Part shown: piece after piece, positions 23,311 through 35,100 of the stretch
Layout of the letters: each line of letters opens with the position of its first letter
Position numbering within the stretch: the stretch's first letter is position 1
DNA from: Ricinus communis
Taxonomy: Eukaryota > Streptophyta > Magnoliopsida > Malpighiales > Euphorbiaceae
Direction: 5' to 3'
Length of the DNA stretch: 64,000 bases
Assembly: GCF_019578655.1 (NCBI RefSeq)
Contig: NC_063263.1
Coordinates: 23,001,001-23,065,000, forward strand
Program-made: the position numbers and the translations under genes
Notes under the pieces: model-generated
What the model was told of the DNA's origin: nothing
Database searches by the model: none
The model's input: the letters and a program-made list of their open reading frames with translations, nothing else

Positions 23311-23650
23311 CCTATGCACCCTCAAGAAGATGTAAATAGCACCTACGCACCCTCAAGAAGACATCAGTATCGCACTAACGCACCCTCAAGAAGACGTTGG
23401 CATCGCATCGATGCACTCTCAAGAAGACGTCGGTATCACACCGACGCACCCTCAAGAAGACGATGGTACTGCATCGATGCAACCTCAAAAAGATGATGGT
23501 ACTGCACCGCCGCACCCTCAAGAAGACGACGGTATCGCACTGACGCACCCTCTAGAAGATGATGGTGTCGCATCGATGTACCCTCAAGAAGATGATGCAT
23601 CCTTAAGAAGGCGATGCTATCACACTGATGCATGTCTAAAATGACGGTAT
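23311..23650. repeat. 33-bp minisatellite, about 10 copies
   Basis: The unit has the core CGCACCCTCAAGAAGACG followed by a variable TCGGTATCGCACCGA-like half. Copies are nearly in step across 23311-23580, then one copy is shortened and the last two are degraded. Because 33 is a multiple of three, long open frames appear on both strands; they show no protein-family features and are taken as by-products of the repeat. Confidence 0.9.
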
Positions 23651-26600
23651 TGCACCGACGTGCCGTAATAATCAAGGTATGAACTTCACAATCCCTCACT
23701 TACTTGCTTTGATCGAACTAACGCTTTCCAAAACACTTCAAGTCAAAACCATTTTTCCAAGCATTCCTCCTCCAAAGCAAGGGGCAAACTGTTATTATAG
23801 AAAATTCAGAAACTAGAGTTACATAAAGCCTAATGATGAGAAGGTTTAAATAAACAGCTATAAATTGAAAGAAGAAAGGGAACTCTAACCCTAAAACCCT
23901 AAGGAGATTGCCTTAAAGAGAAAAGGAAAAGAAAAAATAGAGAGAGAAAAAAAGAAAGAAAATACCAAGTACCCTTGTTCTCAAGCTTGACCTCGCACGA
24001 GTCCAAGGTGACCTCGCGCAGGTTCAACCTGACTCGCTCAAGTCAACCTAGCCACCGCGTGGTTCATTTCCTCGTGCATGTCCAATATGAGCTTGCACAT
24101 TTCTAGTTTGAGCTTACGCAACTTCACCAAGCCCTCGCACGAGGAGAAGCGTTGACTTAGGAGAATGATCCATGTACCTACCCTCACGCATGCTCATCTT
24201 AAGCTCATGCATGTTCAGGCTAAGCTTACAAAAGGACTCACATTGACCTCGTGCGAGCTCAATCGGGATAGAGGAAAGCACAAGAGATGTGCCAACCATC
24301 CATTGGATGGATTCTTAAGGGGAAGCTTACATTCAATAAGGCATAAACACTTGTCCAAATCCACTTTAAAATATTGACTTTCCCATTGAGTCAAGGATTG
24401 GCAATTTGGCTAGTAGGTGGTTAAGAAATTTAATTATTGTGTGAACTATCAAAAAATATTTTTCTGAAAAAGACGAGAGATCTTTTTTTAGCAATCAGCC
24501 TAGTGCTTTGAGAAAACATCTTTTTGAAAAAATCTGCAACTTGTTCTTGATAGCAAATCACAAAGCTAGCTATTTGGGGGCCAAAATTTATTCTTAATTC
24601 CATTTTTTCATATTTCTCTCATGTTCATTACATTTGCGATAATTTGACTTTCTGTCCATTTAATACTTTTTCCTTTATTTTGCAATATTTATTTTTCTAC
24701 ATAGAGGATTTTTATTATTATTTATCATTTTTTATTTACTATTTCAAATATCCACTGGTTGGGTTGAACTCACACCACTGGACCCTATACTCGTGCAAGG
24801 TCAGCCTCTTTCCCATAAACTACTAGTGCTTTAAATGAAATATTTTGTATTTTAACTAAAATGGTGTCATTTAAGGTTATATGGACATGAGCCATTAAGC
24901 TCGCACGAGGTTCGCCTTTGCACGCATGAGGTTATAGAGCTCGAGGCCTCAACTCGACATTGTTTAGCTCTAAATTTCGCATTTATTGGGTTTTAGGCCT
25001 TGGAATCTTAAGCTCGTGTGGGTCCAAGTGCCACATGAACCCAAATAGTAGACTTTTGAGCAAAATGACACCATGTAGCCTGTAGATAGGGCTTTGGGAG
25101 TTGACCTCGCACGAGGTGACCCTATGCTCATGCGAGGTCGGCCTCTATGATGATGAAAAGACAAAAGAACATTTTTATTTTTTCCTTCTTAAGCATTATT
25201 TAATCCCTTATTTAAATTTTGTCCCTATTTTAATTTTGTTTCCTATTGCATGTTTAATTCGTCATGTGTTTTTTATTATTGTTATTTATTTCAGGTTAAC
25301 TACTAACTTGAGATGTAGAGTAAAGAGTTTATGGAGATCCACCCCCCGAGGAGGATCAATTCTTTATTTTATATTATCATGTGCTAATTTGTATTAAGGC
25401 CATTAGGGCCATTTGTATGCATAGATTCCCCCTGGTTAATCCTTATTATTCTTAATCCTATTCTGGTTCCATTCTCCTCCCTCCTTCTATGTATGTTTAA
25501 TTACTACTTAGGGTATCACCACATGTAAATAATGGGTAAAATTAGACTTAGAAATTGTTTGGATCACCCCACACGTAAGGATAATAAAATTGAAGCTTAC
25601 AAAGCCCCTGCATCTTGCATGTACTCACCTCAAATGCTAAGGCTAAAATAAATCTTACACTTAGACTAGGGTTAATAAAATCATAGATGATATGAACACC
25701 ATGGCATGGTAAGATAAAACCTAAGGTACCAAAATGTCTCCCAATTAGGACTAGTGAGGACACTAATATGCCTCCCATCTAGAGCTAGTTTAGGTACAAA
25801 ATACCTCTTCCTTAGGCTAGTCTCTTTGTTTCTCACCTTATGTGCTAAAGAAGATAAAAAAAGGGTTGGTGAATAAAATGAATATAAGGTAAATATTTGG
25901 ATAAGACAATGTTATTAGGATAGGCAAAGGTTTGTCTGCTCTAATGGAGGCAAGGCTTCACCACCTAGGCAGATAGGGGTGCTTTCATGAACCTTCCCTA
26001 TCTGTACCTAATTTTTTGAACTTAGAATCTCTAATTTTAAGGAGAGGGAAACTTAGGCTCTCCACAAGGGGTACAAAGTTATCATCCTCACTCCCGAAAA
26101 TGTCCCGATCTTATTGGATGTTGACTCCTTCTCATATTGGTCTTAACATCATCCATAATCTCTTAGGGCCCTCAACCAAACAGCTTATTTCAAAACGAGC
26201 ATAGTATGGAGAGCGAACCCTGGACATAGCAATGATCCTGATCGCTCACATAAGCTTAATCCACTCATCACCAGTTAGGGTTTTAAGAAGCTTTTTTAGG
26301 TCATGGTTTTTTATCTAAAGGTATGAGACGCGTATGGGGAAGTATACGGGGTGTGCATCTATTTGAAGACCAAAACTCGGTATTCGAATCGGACTCTGTA
26401 ACTGTAGAGCCGATCGGCTCAACTCCATAACCAATCAGCTGTATGATGTCTTCAGCTGAATTCTTGGTTTTTTTCTTGGATTTTCGAGCATTTCTCTAGC
26501 CTTGGTCATTTACGAAACCTATATGCATGATATTCAATGATGAGACAAGTACCAAACACATATTAAAGGATTAAATATGAATTTTTATATATTAGAAAGA

Positions 26601-26676
26601 GTCATGTCATTTAAAGCAACAAAAGTAAAAAATATAGAAAGGAAAACTAAAGTCATAAGCCATCAGAGCTCTCTTC
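23651..26676. other. Non-coding stretch with CTCGCACGAG words; no gene recognised
   Basis: Exact CTCGCACGAG copies lie at 23992-24001, 24134-24143, 24900-24909 and 25106-25115, and the reverse complement CTCGTGCGAG at 24248-24257. Many near-matches lie between, usually in CCTCGCACGAG-type text spaced some 30-50 bp apart. From 25400 to 26676 nothing was recognised except a GAGCCGATCGGCTC palindrome at 26407-26420. It is probably the internal or LTR sequence of a retroelement that cannot be named. Confidence 0.5.
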
Positions 26677-28573
26677 CTAGTCCTCTATCCCCTCATCAGA
26701 GTCAGCATCCATGCCCTGGGTCCAAAGAGTGGACAGCTGGAGAGTCAAGGTCTCCATCCGGCATTGGTGAGCCTCCATCTGACGCTGACGGTCATCCACT
26801 TGCCTCTACAAGCTCTCTTGATCCCTCTATAATAGAAAGAGACCCAAAGGAGTTAGTCATTGGATTCCATAACCTACATGTATACATCATACATTTTCTA
26901 TTCATTTTATATTATTTTATTTACCCTCCAGTCCTCACTGATGATAAAGAATTGTCTTCTTGCGGTTGCAGTAAGCCGGTGTATGTGCTAAAACTAATCT
27001 CTTTGAATCTGTATAAATATTACTAAAATTTCAGGAAAAGCAAAAGTGTGTAAAATACTAAAAAAGGGAACTCATGTGGGTACAACTAGCTGGGGTGAAG
27101 TCTAGAGGAAGGCTCGACTCTAAAGCCAACCAGTGATTGATGGTACCAGAACACTCTAGTACGACACCATTGGGTACAAAAGGAGCAGTATACTCCCCGG
27201 GATCACATCTGATGTCGCTGTAGGAGGCGCCTTAAAGGTAGCGAATATCAATGAGCCCGTAATGTGAGTGGTCAACAGGCAGATTGCCCCTTTGACTCAG
27301 AAGCTTGGGGTGTAGGGCATGAAAAATAAAATAGAGGAATGAGAACCAAGCAATAATATATAACAAATAATTCCATGAATAAGTCAGAGTAAGAAAATAC
27401 TTGAGTCGAGGGTCTCACAATCCAAGGGCACAGGCCCTAGCAGTTGAGAAATGAAGGAGGTATAATCCATACACTAAGATCAAATGGTAAGATCCTCAAG
27501 GTTTTCATACCCCTTCAGGCTGCCAGCTCCTCATCGGTGATGTCAACCCACCAAAACATAGATAGTGGAAGAGATAAAGGCATATGGCGCCTGCTGGGAC
27601 CTCTCTCCCAACCATAGATCCTATCCCCCAAATACCATGCCCTACGGGCGGGGCCAACCAAGAGAACCCTTCTTTGCTCAAGATCTGCGATAGATTGCAT
27701 ATAAGGATACTAGTGATGGTGCTCCTGAGCTAATCTCCATGAATTTAAAAAATACAAAAGTAAGTAATCAAACTTTTAATTGAAAATGTAACTAATAAAT
27801 CTTCTCTTTTACATGATCCTAAGATAAGGAGGTGATCTACATACGGTGCATGTGGACCTGCGCCCACTCCAACTGGATGCTCTTGCTTGAACCTTAGCAG
27901 CTCAAATGAAGGAAGGCTCGAGATGTGCTATTAGTCTTGGAGCCTACTAGAAGACTAATCTCCAAAGCCCATACTTGTAATTAAGATAAGTAGCAATCAG
28001 CTATAAATAAAAGCGAAGAATCAAAACAATAGTTAAGACTTATATGCACGGCGTGCCAAAAGCTACAAAGTCTCTTGATCTCCCGAACAACGATGTCCAT
28101 CTACTAGTATAATTAAGCAAGCATAGTAGACCTCCAACTAAAGGAGGAAACTTAGTCCAAATCCTTCAATGGGGCCAAAAAGTGGAGGTTTAGTGAATTC
28201 CTTGAATTAGTAAACAATGTAGTCTTGAAAAGATAACTAGGATGGCTCAAGCTATCTGATCTACCTCCCGAGTGGTCCAATGTGTGAATCCTTTATTCTG
28301 ATAGGCTAGGCATAATGTGTTATTGCGCGTAGACAAAAGCCCCAGCAGATCAATAATAAACTGGTTCTAAACATTGGACCGCTCATCGTATATAGCATCG
28401 TCAAAAGGTACAGGAGTACTTGTGAAGTCAATCCCCTTGATGGCAGCAAGAAAAAAAAGCAGAGATAGTGTCAGCTTTTCGACCATGGTGTGGAAGGTAT
28501 GGGTGGTGTCCATCCACCTATCAAGCAACACACAAATTGAGATGTAGTTGGTCCTCCTAGTGACAGATGGCAA
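26677..28573 (-). pseudogene. Plant-mobile-domain-like transposon-derived gene, broken
   Basis: The minus strand starts near 28573 with TRRTNYISICVLLDRWMDTT, HTFHTMVEKLTLSLLFFLAA and IKGIDFTSTPVPFDD. This follows the plant mobile domain (PMD, aminotransferase-like) pattern of ERW...THTFH...GEMT(I/L)TLxD(F/V)AxxTGL. Further on, 27700-27515 reads SIADLEQRRVLLVGPARRAW and YLGDRIYGWERGP. 27250-27120 has a coding-like SDIRCDPGEYTAPFVPN. The end reads RQVDDRQRQMEAHQC then METLTLQLSTLWTQG and an acidic DADSDEGIED before a stop at 26679-26677, a short coiled-coil-like tail. Several stops lie between. PMD genes occur as host genes (MAIN, MAIL1) and inside transposons; lack of introns with clear borders and the repeat setting favour the latter. 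The assignment rests on remembered patterns. Confidence 0.5.
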
Positions 28574-28959
28574 TATGGCAACGTACTGGCAAAACCTGGT
28601 GTCACCTATTTAGGCCTGGACGGAGCTCGGTAACTCATCAAACTATTACGAGCATCATAAAAGTTCTCGGTAAATCGGATCGACAGAGCATCACTCTAGA
28701 AGTGCAAAAATAGGTATAAAAATGCAACACACACCTACCGAGGCACAAAACAGGTAAGTATATTAACCACTTCTATGTATTTTCATTAAAAAATGCACTA
28801 AATATATCTTTTCAGCCTGTGCGTGCCTGATCTAGCTCTACATAGTCGATTGGCTCTGTGGGTTAGGCCACGCATATTTTCGTCAAATTGTTGACAATTT
28901 TCGATGTTTTTTAAGCAAATTACGTGGATTCCCAGTTTTTAATTGATAGGAGATAATAT

Positions 28960-29184
28960 CTAGTGCAAGAAGAATACCTCATCGACAGCGAGAAATGCCC
29001 GATGTGTGCTCAATTTGGCCAAAAGGGGGATTTTCTCCCCTTTGTGTGTGCTCAATTTGGCCAAAAGGGGGATTTTCTCCCCTTTGACCAATCCTAGGTC
29101 ATTTTGACGCAAAATAGGTGGTGAAAACTCCCAATCCATTACGACTAGAGTACATCCAACAAATCTATATGAGGAGTTGGCCAT
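28960..29184 (-). other. Open stretch with a 42-bp internal duplication upstream of the PMD-like fragment
   Basis: A short open frame reads MANSSYRFVGCTLVVMDWEF and later contains GEKIPLLAKLSTH twice in a row. This reflects a 42-bp tandem duplication at about 29000-29083 (TGTGCTCAATTTGGCCAAAA twice). It may be the leader region or first exon of the PMD-like gene, or non-coding. No family is recognised. Confidence 0.35.
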
Positions 29185-29787
29185 TCCGGACTGATTTTGT
29201 GAAATTTAGCTAAGAAATGGTCAAAAAATTAAAAAAATAGCAAAATAGGAATTTAGAGAAAAAGTAGGAAGAATTGATAGAAGTGCATAGAAGTGGGGAT
29301 AAAGAATGGATAAGAAGTTATATGTGTATATATATATATATGTCCTAAAGAAGGAAAAGTGTCATTTTGGTCCTTGACCTCTCAAAATGACATTTTAGCC
29401 CTCAAACAAGCAAATTATCAATGAAGTCCCCTATAAGACATTGATCAATGCAATTACAGCCTAAAGTAAAATTTTTCAACCTAAAGTCAAAATTCAACAC
29501 CTGAAAGTGGAAAAAATTTAGCAAGCAGGTGTAGTCATCAAATCTAAGCAGACATGGTCTTCAACTCAATCGGACGCAATCCTTCAACTAATCAAGCGTG
29601 GTCCTCAAGCGGTCAAGGTCCCTAAGTCAAAGATTTTTGCCTCAGCTTGAGCTTACAGAGCGTGGCTCCTACAGCTCAAGAATCATATTCTTTTTATGTA
29701 TCCTTGATATTATGATTTGTCTCAATTTATTTAATCACATGTGTGGTTCTAAATTTGAAAAATTTATAACCACATGTGTGGGAGCAA

Positions 29788-31911
29788 CATCAGCATCTAT
29801 TTTTCAGATTTAGATATAGAGAGAATTACGAAAAACTCGATGATGAAAATTGTTGCCTTTCTTGAGTCTTTGGAGGTTGAGTTGTGAGTAATCAAACCAA
29901 AATTGCTTTTTTAAAATCAATCTGGACCTAAATGATAGAAGAAATTAAATATAAGAGGTCAAATAGCAGTTTTTAGAAAGGACTAAATTGCAATGATTTT
30001 TTAATTTTTCAGCCCCTAAGCTAATCTGCTCTGCATACAGGCAAATCGGCTCTATTTAAAGCTGAATTGGCTCTATAAAGTCCCGATTGGCCTATTTTTC
30101 AAATTTTAGTGTCGTTTTACGTGTTTAACTGATTTAAAATGTTAAAATGCCTTCTCAAAGATTTTATCAATAAATTATTTGAATTTAAATGAATTTTAAT
30201 AGGTATTCAGTTAACTGAATATCCGATAAAATTAAGAGATTTAATTTATTAATTAAATATTAATATTATCTGATATACCTAAGATCTCCTAAAATCTTAA
30301 GGCTATAAATAAAACATGACATCCTAGGTTTAGGGTTAGCTACATAGATTAATTACACCCTTTATTGAACAAAGAGAACTTTAGGTAGTCAAGAGGATAG
30401 TTAGGAAAGAAAGAACTCAAAATTAGGAAATATTTTTTAGAACAATAATACTCTTTTCATCCCATTAAACACTTAATCAAACCCCAAATAGTTGGATTCA
30501 TATCCACTATTTGATTCAACCTCCTCTTCATCTCTAAAGACTCAAGGATCAACATAATATGGTGACAATCTGAGAGTTCTACAAGCCTGCATCGTTAGCA
30601 TCCTCTTTTATTTCTTTCTTTTCTTTATGATCTAGAAACATGATTAGGGTTGATCTTGAATGCTATATGTGATTTATATGATTAGATCTAGGGCTATTAG
30701 TAGATTAGTATATTTTTGTGATGTGTATGTTGGGTCTTGAGATCTGATAACATGTTCTTATTTGGGTTCTTGAATCTAATGATTTGAAAGATTAGGTTAA
30801 TATGTTAGATTTTTTTTTATCTTTATGATATTTCTTTTGATTATGTGATTAGATCTATATTTTTAGGATTTTGTAATTTAATTTAAGATCTGCCATGTTA
30901 GGTTCATGCCTTCTATCAGTTGTTATTTTTTTATGTTTTACATGTTTTGATCTTATTTAATTGAATTTTATGCTTTTAATTTGTTAAATTACATGTATTA
31001 ACCGCTTTTATCTTATATGCATGTTAAATCGGCTTCTGGACAAGAGGATCAAAGAACTAAGGCGAACTCATCAATAACCAAGCCCTAAAGTCGATCGGCT
31101 GTTCATCCAAATGTGGTCTAATTTTAGATTCTCTTTTTTTTGTTGCAATTTTGGTACTCTGTAACTTATTTTATTTGTTTTCCTTTTATATTTTAGTTGT
31201 AGGATGGTTGTAATAGCTAAATTTTATTTATTTTTCTTTTATATTTTATGCCAAATATTTATTATCTGATTTCCTAATTAAAACTGAATATATAGACATT
31301 AGGCCTTAAAAGTGGACCTAGCACAAAAATTATAGTATGTTACATTAATAAGATGTTAAATTGGGCTTAAACTAAAATCCATATAGACTTAGTGGGCTTT
31401 TGCCATATTTTAATTAATTAATGGATCACATTAGAGTAAGGTTGCCCAATTGGGCCTCAGCATTTTAAAAAAGTAGTTCATTTAGGTTAAAAGGTTTGGT
31501 CATTAAATACATAACTTGTAATTGGGTTAGACTAAGATGAGTCTTTGTACATAATTGAATAGCTAAGTTTAACCATTTAAATGGGCTTGGGCTTAAATAA
31601 AATGGGCTAGATATAAGAGGACATCGCATGTTGTAATGTTTGCTTGTAAAAATATAATGAGGATACAAATTAAAAATGATGATACAAAAATAAGAAAGTT
31701 GGCTTCCAGATCCATATTTGGATGTGGTGAAGCTTTCTTACGGGATCTAGAAATGTCACTCAATTAGTAAAAGTGTTACAGAGAATTATCCGGGTGGCGA
31801 CTCCCATCTCCGTACTAGTCTCTGTAATTAGTTAGCGTATTCGTATTAGGTTGAAGAGTCTTGCAGTGTCGTAGTCGCTAGAGACACTTAGGTGCATGAT
31901 TGAAACCACTG
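29788..31911 (+). mobile_element. LTR-like repeat, copy 2
   Basis: Same family and orientation as 15311-17635. It is diverged but co-linear: AAATCAATCTGGACCTAA, TGGTGACAATCTGAGAGTT, TAAATAAAATGGGCTAGAT, AAGTTGGCTTCC, CCGGGTGGCGACTCCCATCT, TAGTCGCTAGAGACACTTA. It holds GGCTCT/GATTGG-type palindromic words at 30025-30095 and 31080. If this and copy 1 are a true LTR pair, 17636-29787 is the internal part with later insertions, but no pol domains are present there. No coding sequence is seen in it. Confidence 0.6.
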
Positions 31912-32126
31912 TTCATAATTGCATATCCAACGATTTCTGGGTTTTCTTAGTTTTTTGCTACTTTGATGTATGATATGATCTTTGATGCCAGGTTTCTTTT
32001 TATTCTTCAGGTAAATTTTATCTATCCCCGAAGTTTGGTCTAATATATAAGTCAATCCCTGTATTTTTTTTATATGAAATTCACTTCAGTTTTAATAAAG
32101 TTAAGAAGAAATTATAAAATTTGACC

Positions 32127-35100
32127 CATTGTTTTAAAAAACGAACCAAAGTGCAAACCGGTCAAGATGCCATTTACCGATTCAACTAGTTTGACCAATT
32201 GGACTGCTAGCTAGACAGGTCTAATAAAAATCAATTATATTTTATTTATTATACTTTAAAATAGTAATTACAATAAACTAATAGTAAAATTTTAATTTTT
32301 AATAGTGTCTAATAAAGTCCAAATACTAAAACTTAAATAATTAAATAAAAAATTTAAGTAGACGCATATCAATATAATTATATATTATAAGTAAAATAAT
32401 AAAAAAAACAAAATATATAAATTGTAAAAACCATAAGTTATAAACACTAGATTTTAAAAATAAAACTATTTCTTTTCTTTAAATACAAGTTCCACTCATC
32501 TTAAACACAAGTTCATCCAATCTTGGCTGTTATAATTTAGTTTTTTCTTTATTTATTTAATAACTTCTTTTCACAAAAAAACTGATTCAACCGGTTTTAT
32601 CTGATTTAGCCGGTTTAATCTAATTCAATCCAATCCAATCCGGTTTTTCCACAAATATAGTTTTCAAGCCAATTAGACCAGACTGATCACCAATTCTCGA
32701 TTGAATCTTCCGGTCCGATTCGATTTTAAAACACTACTATGCAACTCATGGACCTTGCGTTAATAAGATATTTAAAAAAATTGGAACGACATTGCAAAGT
32801 GTAGAATCACTATAACCACACAAGATAACAATCAGTGTTAGAATTTAAACATGTTTTGATTTGAATATAGGAATTTATAACAATATAGTAGATGCATATC
32901 AATAAAATTATATCTTAGAAGTAAAATAATAAAAAATAAAATATATAAATTGTAAAAAATAAATTGTAATCATTAAATTTTAAAAATAATCATTACTTTT
33001 TCTTTTAAACGCAAGTTTTAATTATCTTAAACACAAGTTCATTCAACTTTTAGTATTATAATTTAGTTTTTTCTTTATTTGTTTAATACTCTTTTTTATA
33101 AAAAAAAATTACGTCAAATCAATTTTTTCAGTTTAGCCTGTCCAATTCGCTCCAATAAGATTTAACTGCAAATCTAGTTTCTTAAGCCAACTAGAATGGA
33201 CTAATAATTGGTTCCCAGTTGAATCGGCCGCTCTAGTCCGACTTTTAAAAAATTGCTATGCAGCTCATGAACTTTCTAATTGAAAAATGACAATTTTGTT
33301 GATTAGAGATTTTAAAAAAAATTGGAATAATATTAGGAAACGTAGAATCACTATAACCACATAAGATACCATCGGGCTCTAGAATTTAAGTATTTGAATC
33401 TTGGAATTATAACAACAAAGTAAATGCATATCAATAGCTTTATATGTTATAAGTAAATGCATATCAAGATACCATTGAGCCCTAGAATTGTAAGAAATAA
33501 GTTATTAACACTAAATTGTTAAAAATTTACTATTTTTCTTTTAAGTACAAGGTCTAATGATCTTAAACACAAGTTCATTCGATTTTTGGTGTTATAACTA
33601 AGCGTTTTAATTTTTTTTTTTTCATTAAAAAACTATTTCAACCAGTTTTTTCAATTTAGCTGGTTTAATTCGGTTTAATTCGATCCAATCCAGTCCAATA
33701 TGATTCAATTGCATATTTGGTTTTTAAGCCAATTGGACCAAATTGATCACCAATTTTGAACAAGTTGAACTAGCCAGTTCGATCCTATTTTTAAAACGTT
33801 GTTATGCAATTCATGGACCTTGCAATTATAAAAATGATGATTTTATTGATTAGAGATTTAAAAAAAAATTGTAACAACATAAAGCGTAGAATTACTATAA
33901 CTACACAAGATACAAAAAGACCCTAAAATTTAAGCATGTTTTGATTTGAATCTAGGAATTTATAACAGCAAAGTAAATGCATATCAATAGAATTATTTCT
34001 TATAAATAAAATATTAAAAAAATAGAATATATAAATTGTAAAAATATAAAATATGAACACAAGATTTTAAAAAAGAACTATTACTTTTTCTTTTAAGTGC
34101 AAGTTCTAATAGTCTTAAACATAGTTCATTCAATTGTTAGTATTATAATTATTTTTTTTAATAATTTTTTCACAAAAATACTAGTTCTAAAGATTTTCTT
34201 AGTTTAACACAATTCAATTCAGTCTAATCCAACTCAACTTTTGTGATCTCTAGTTAAAATGACAAAACAAAAAGCTTAAACAGCTCAAACAAGTACATAT
34301 CATGGTTGTAATAAATAGTTCATTAGCCTCGTTGGTGAATTTGACAAACATTAGAACCATTGTCTGGTGAGCATATTCAAAATAAATTAATTTAAAAATT
34401 ATATAGTTTTAAAATCTTCCAGTTGAGGCAAGCATAGATGCTGAATTCTTTATAGTTCTTTTTTCAGGATTTGGATTATTTAGGATTTTGATTTTTGTTT
34501 AATTTTGTTAAGCTATCTTTTTCACTACCAAAAGGATTTTAAATTCTTTATATTTCTTTAGGTTATTATATGCACAATCTATATTAAAAGAAAAGAATTT
34601 AACAATTAATTTATTATTGTAGATCAAAATGATTCTTAATAACTTCCATTTATTATAGGCAATCTATAATGATTCTTAATATAATTATCTCATATCAAAA
34701 TATCAAAACAAAAAGCTCAAACAAGGACAGGTTTATGGTTGTAATAAATGATTTATTAGCCTCATCATCTATGAATTTAACAAACACTAGAATCAGTATC
34801 TGCTGAGTATATTCAAAGCAAATTAATTTCACAAATTATATGTTTAGGGTTTATAATTGATTAGTTTTAAATTTTACAGTCTAGGCATTGCACAAATAGC
34901 TGCTCGTGCACAGCAAGCACCAGCTGCAATTGCACGCTGACATGAGCTGCACTTCATTCGAAACGATAAAAAAGTATATTTTTTGAGTCACTTGCTTCTA
35001 ATACTGTTATAAATTTAGAAATTACACCAGTAGTGCGATAAATTAGTGAAAGAATAGGGAAATCAACATGATTTCCTAAAATATAAGAAGCTAAAGTAAA

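Noticed and set aside
23311..23650. Possible CRISPR-like array
   Set aside because: Copies directly adjoin with no unique spacers, the variable part is a diverged repeat, and the DNA is plant nuclear.
23239..23699. Overlapping open frames of 77-87 codons
   Set aside because: They arise because the 33-bp minisatellite unit is a multiple of three; no start context or domain.
26577..27026. 149-codon open frame on the plus strand
   Set aside because: It overlaps, antisense, the coding-like C-terminal part of the PMD-like fragment, has no family resemblance and is low in complexity.
29720..29790. Hairpin of CACATGTGTGG copies
   Set aside because: The two copies are mainly a direct repeat of a self-complementary word; a specific terminator or regulatory role cannot be supported.
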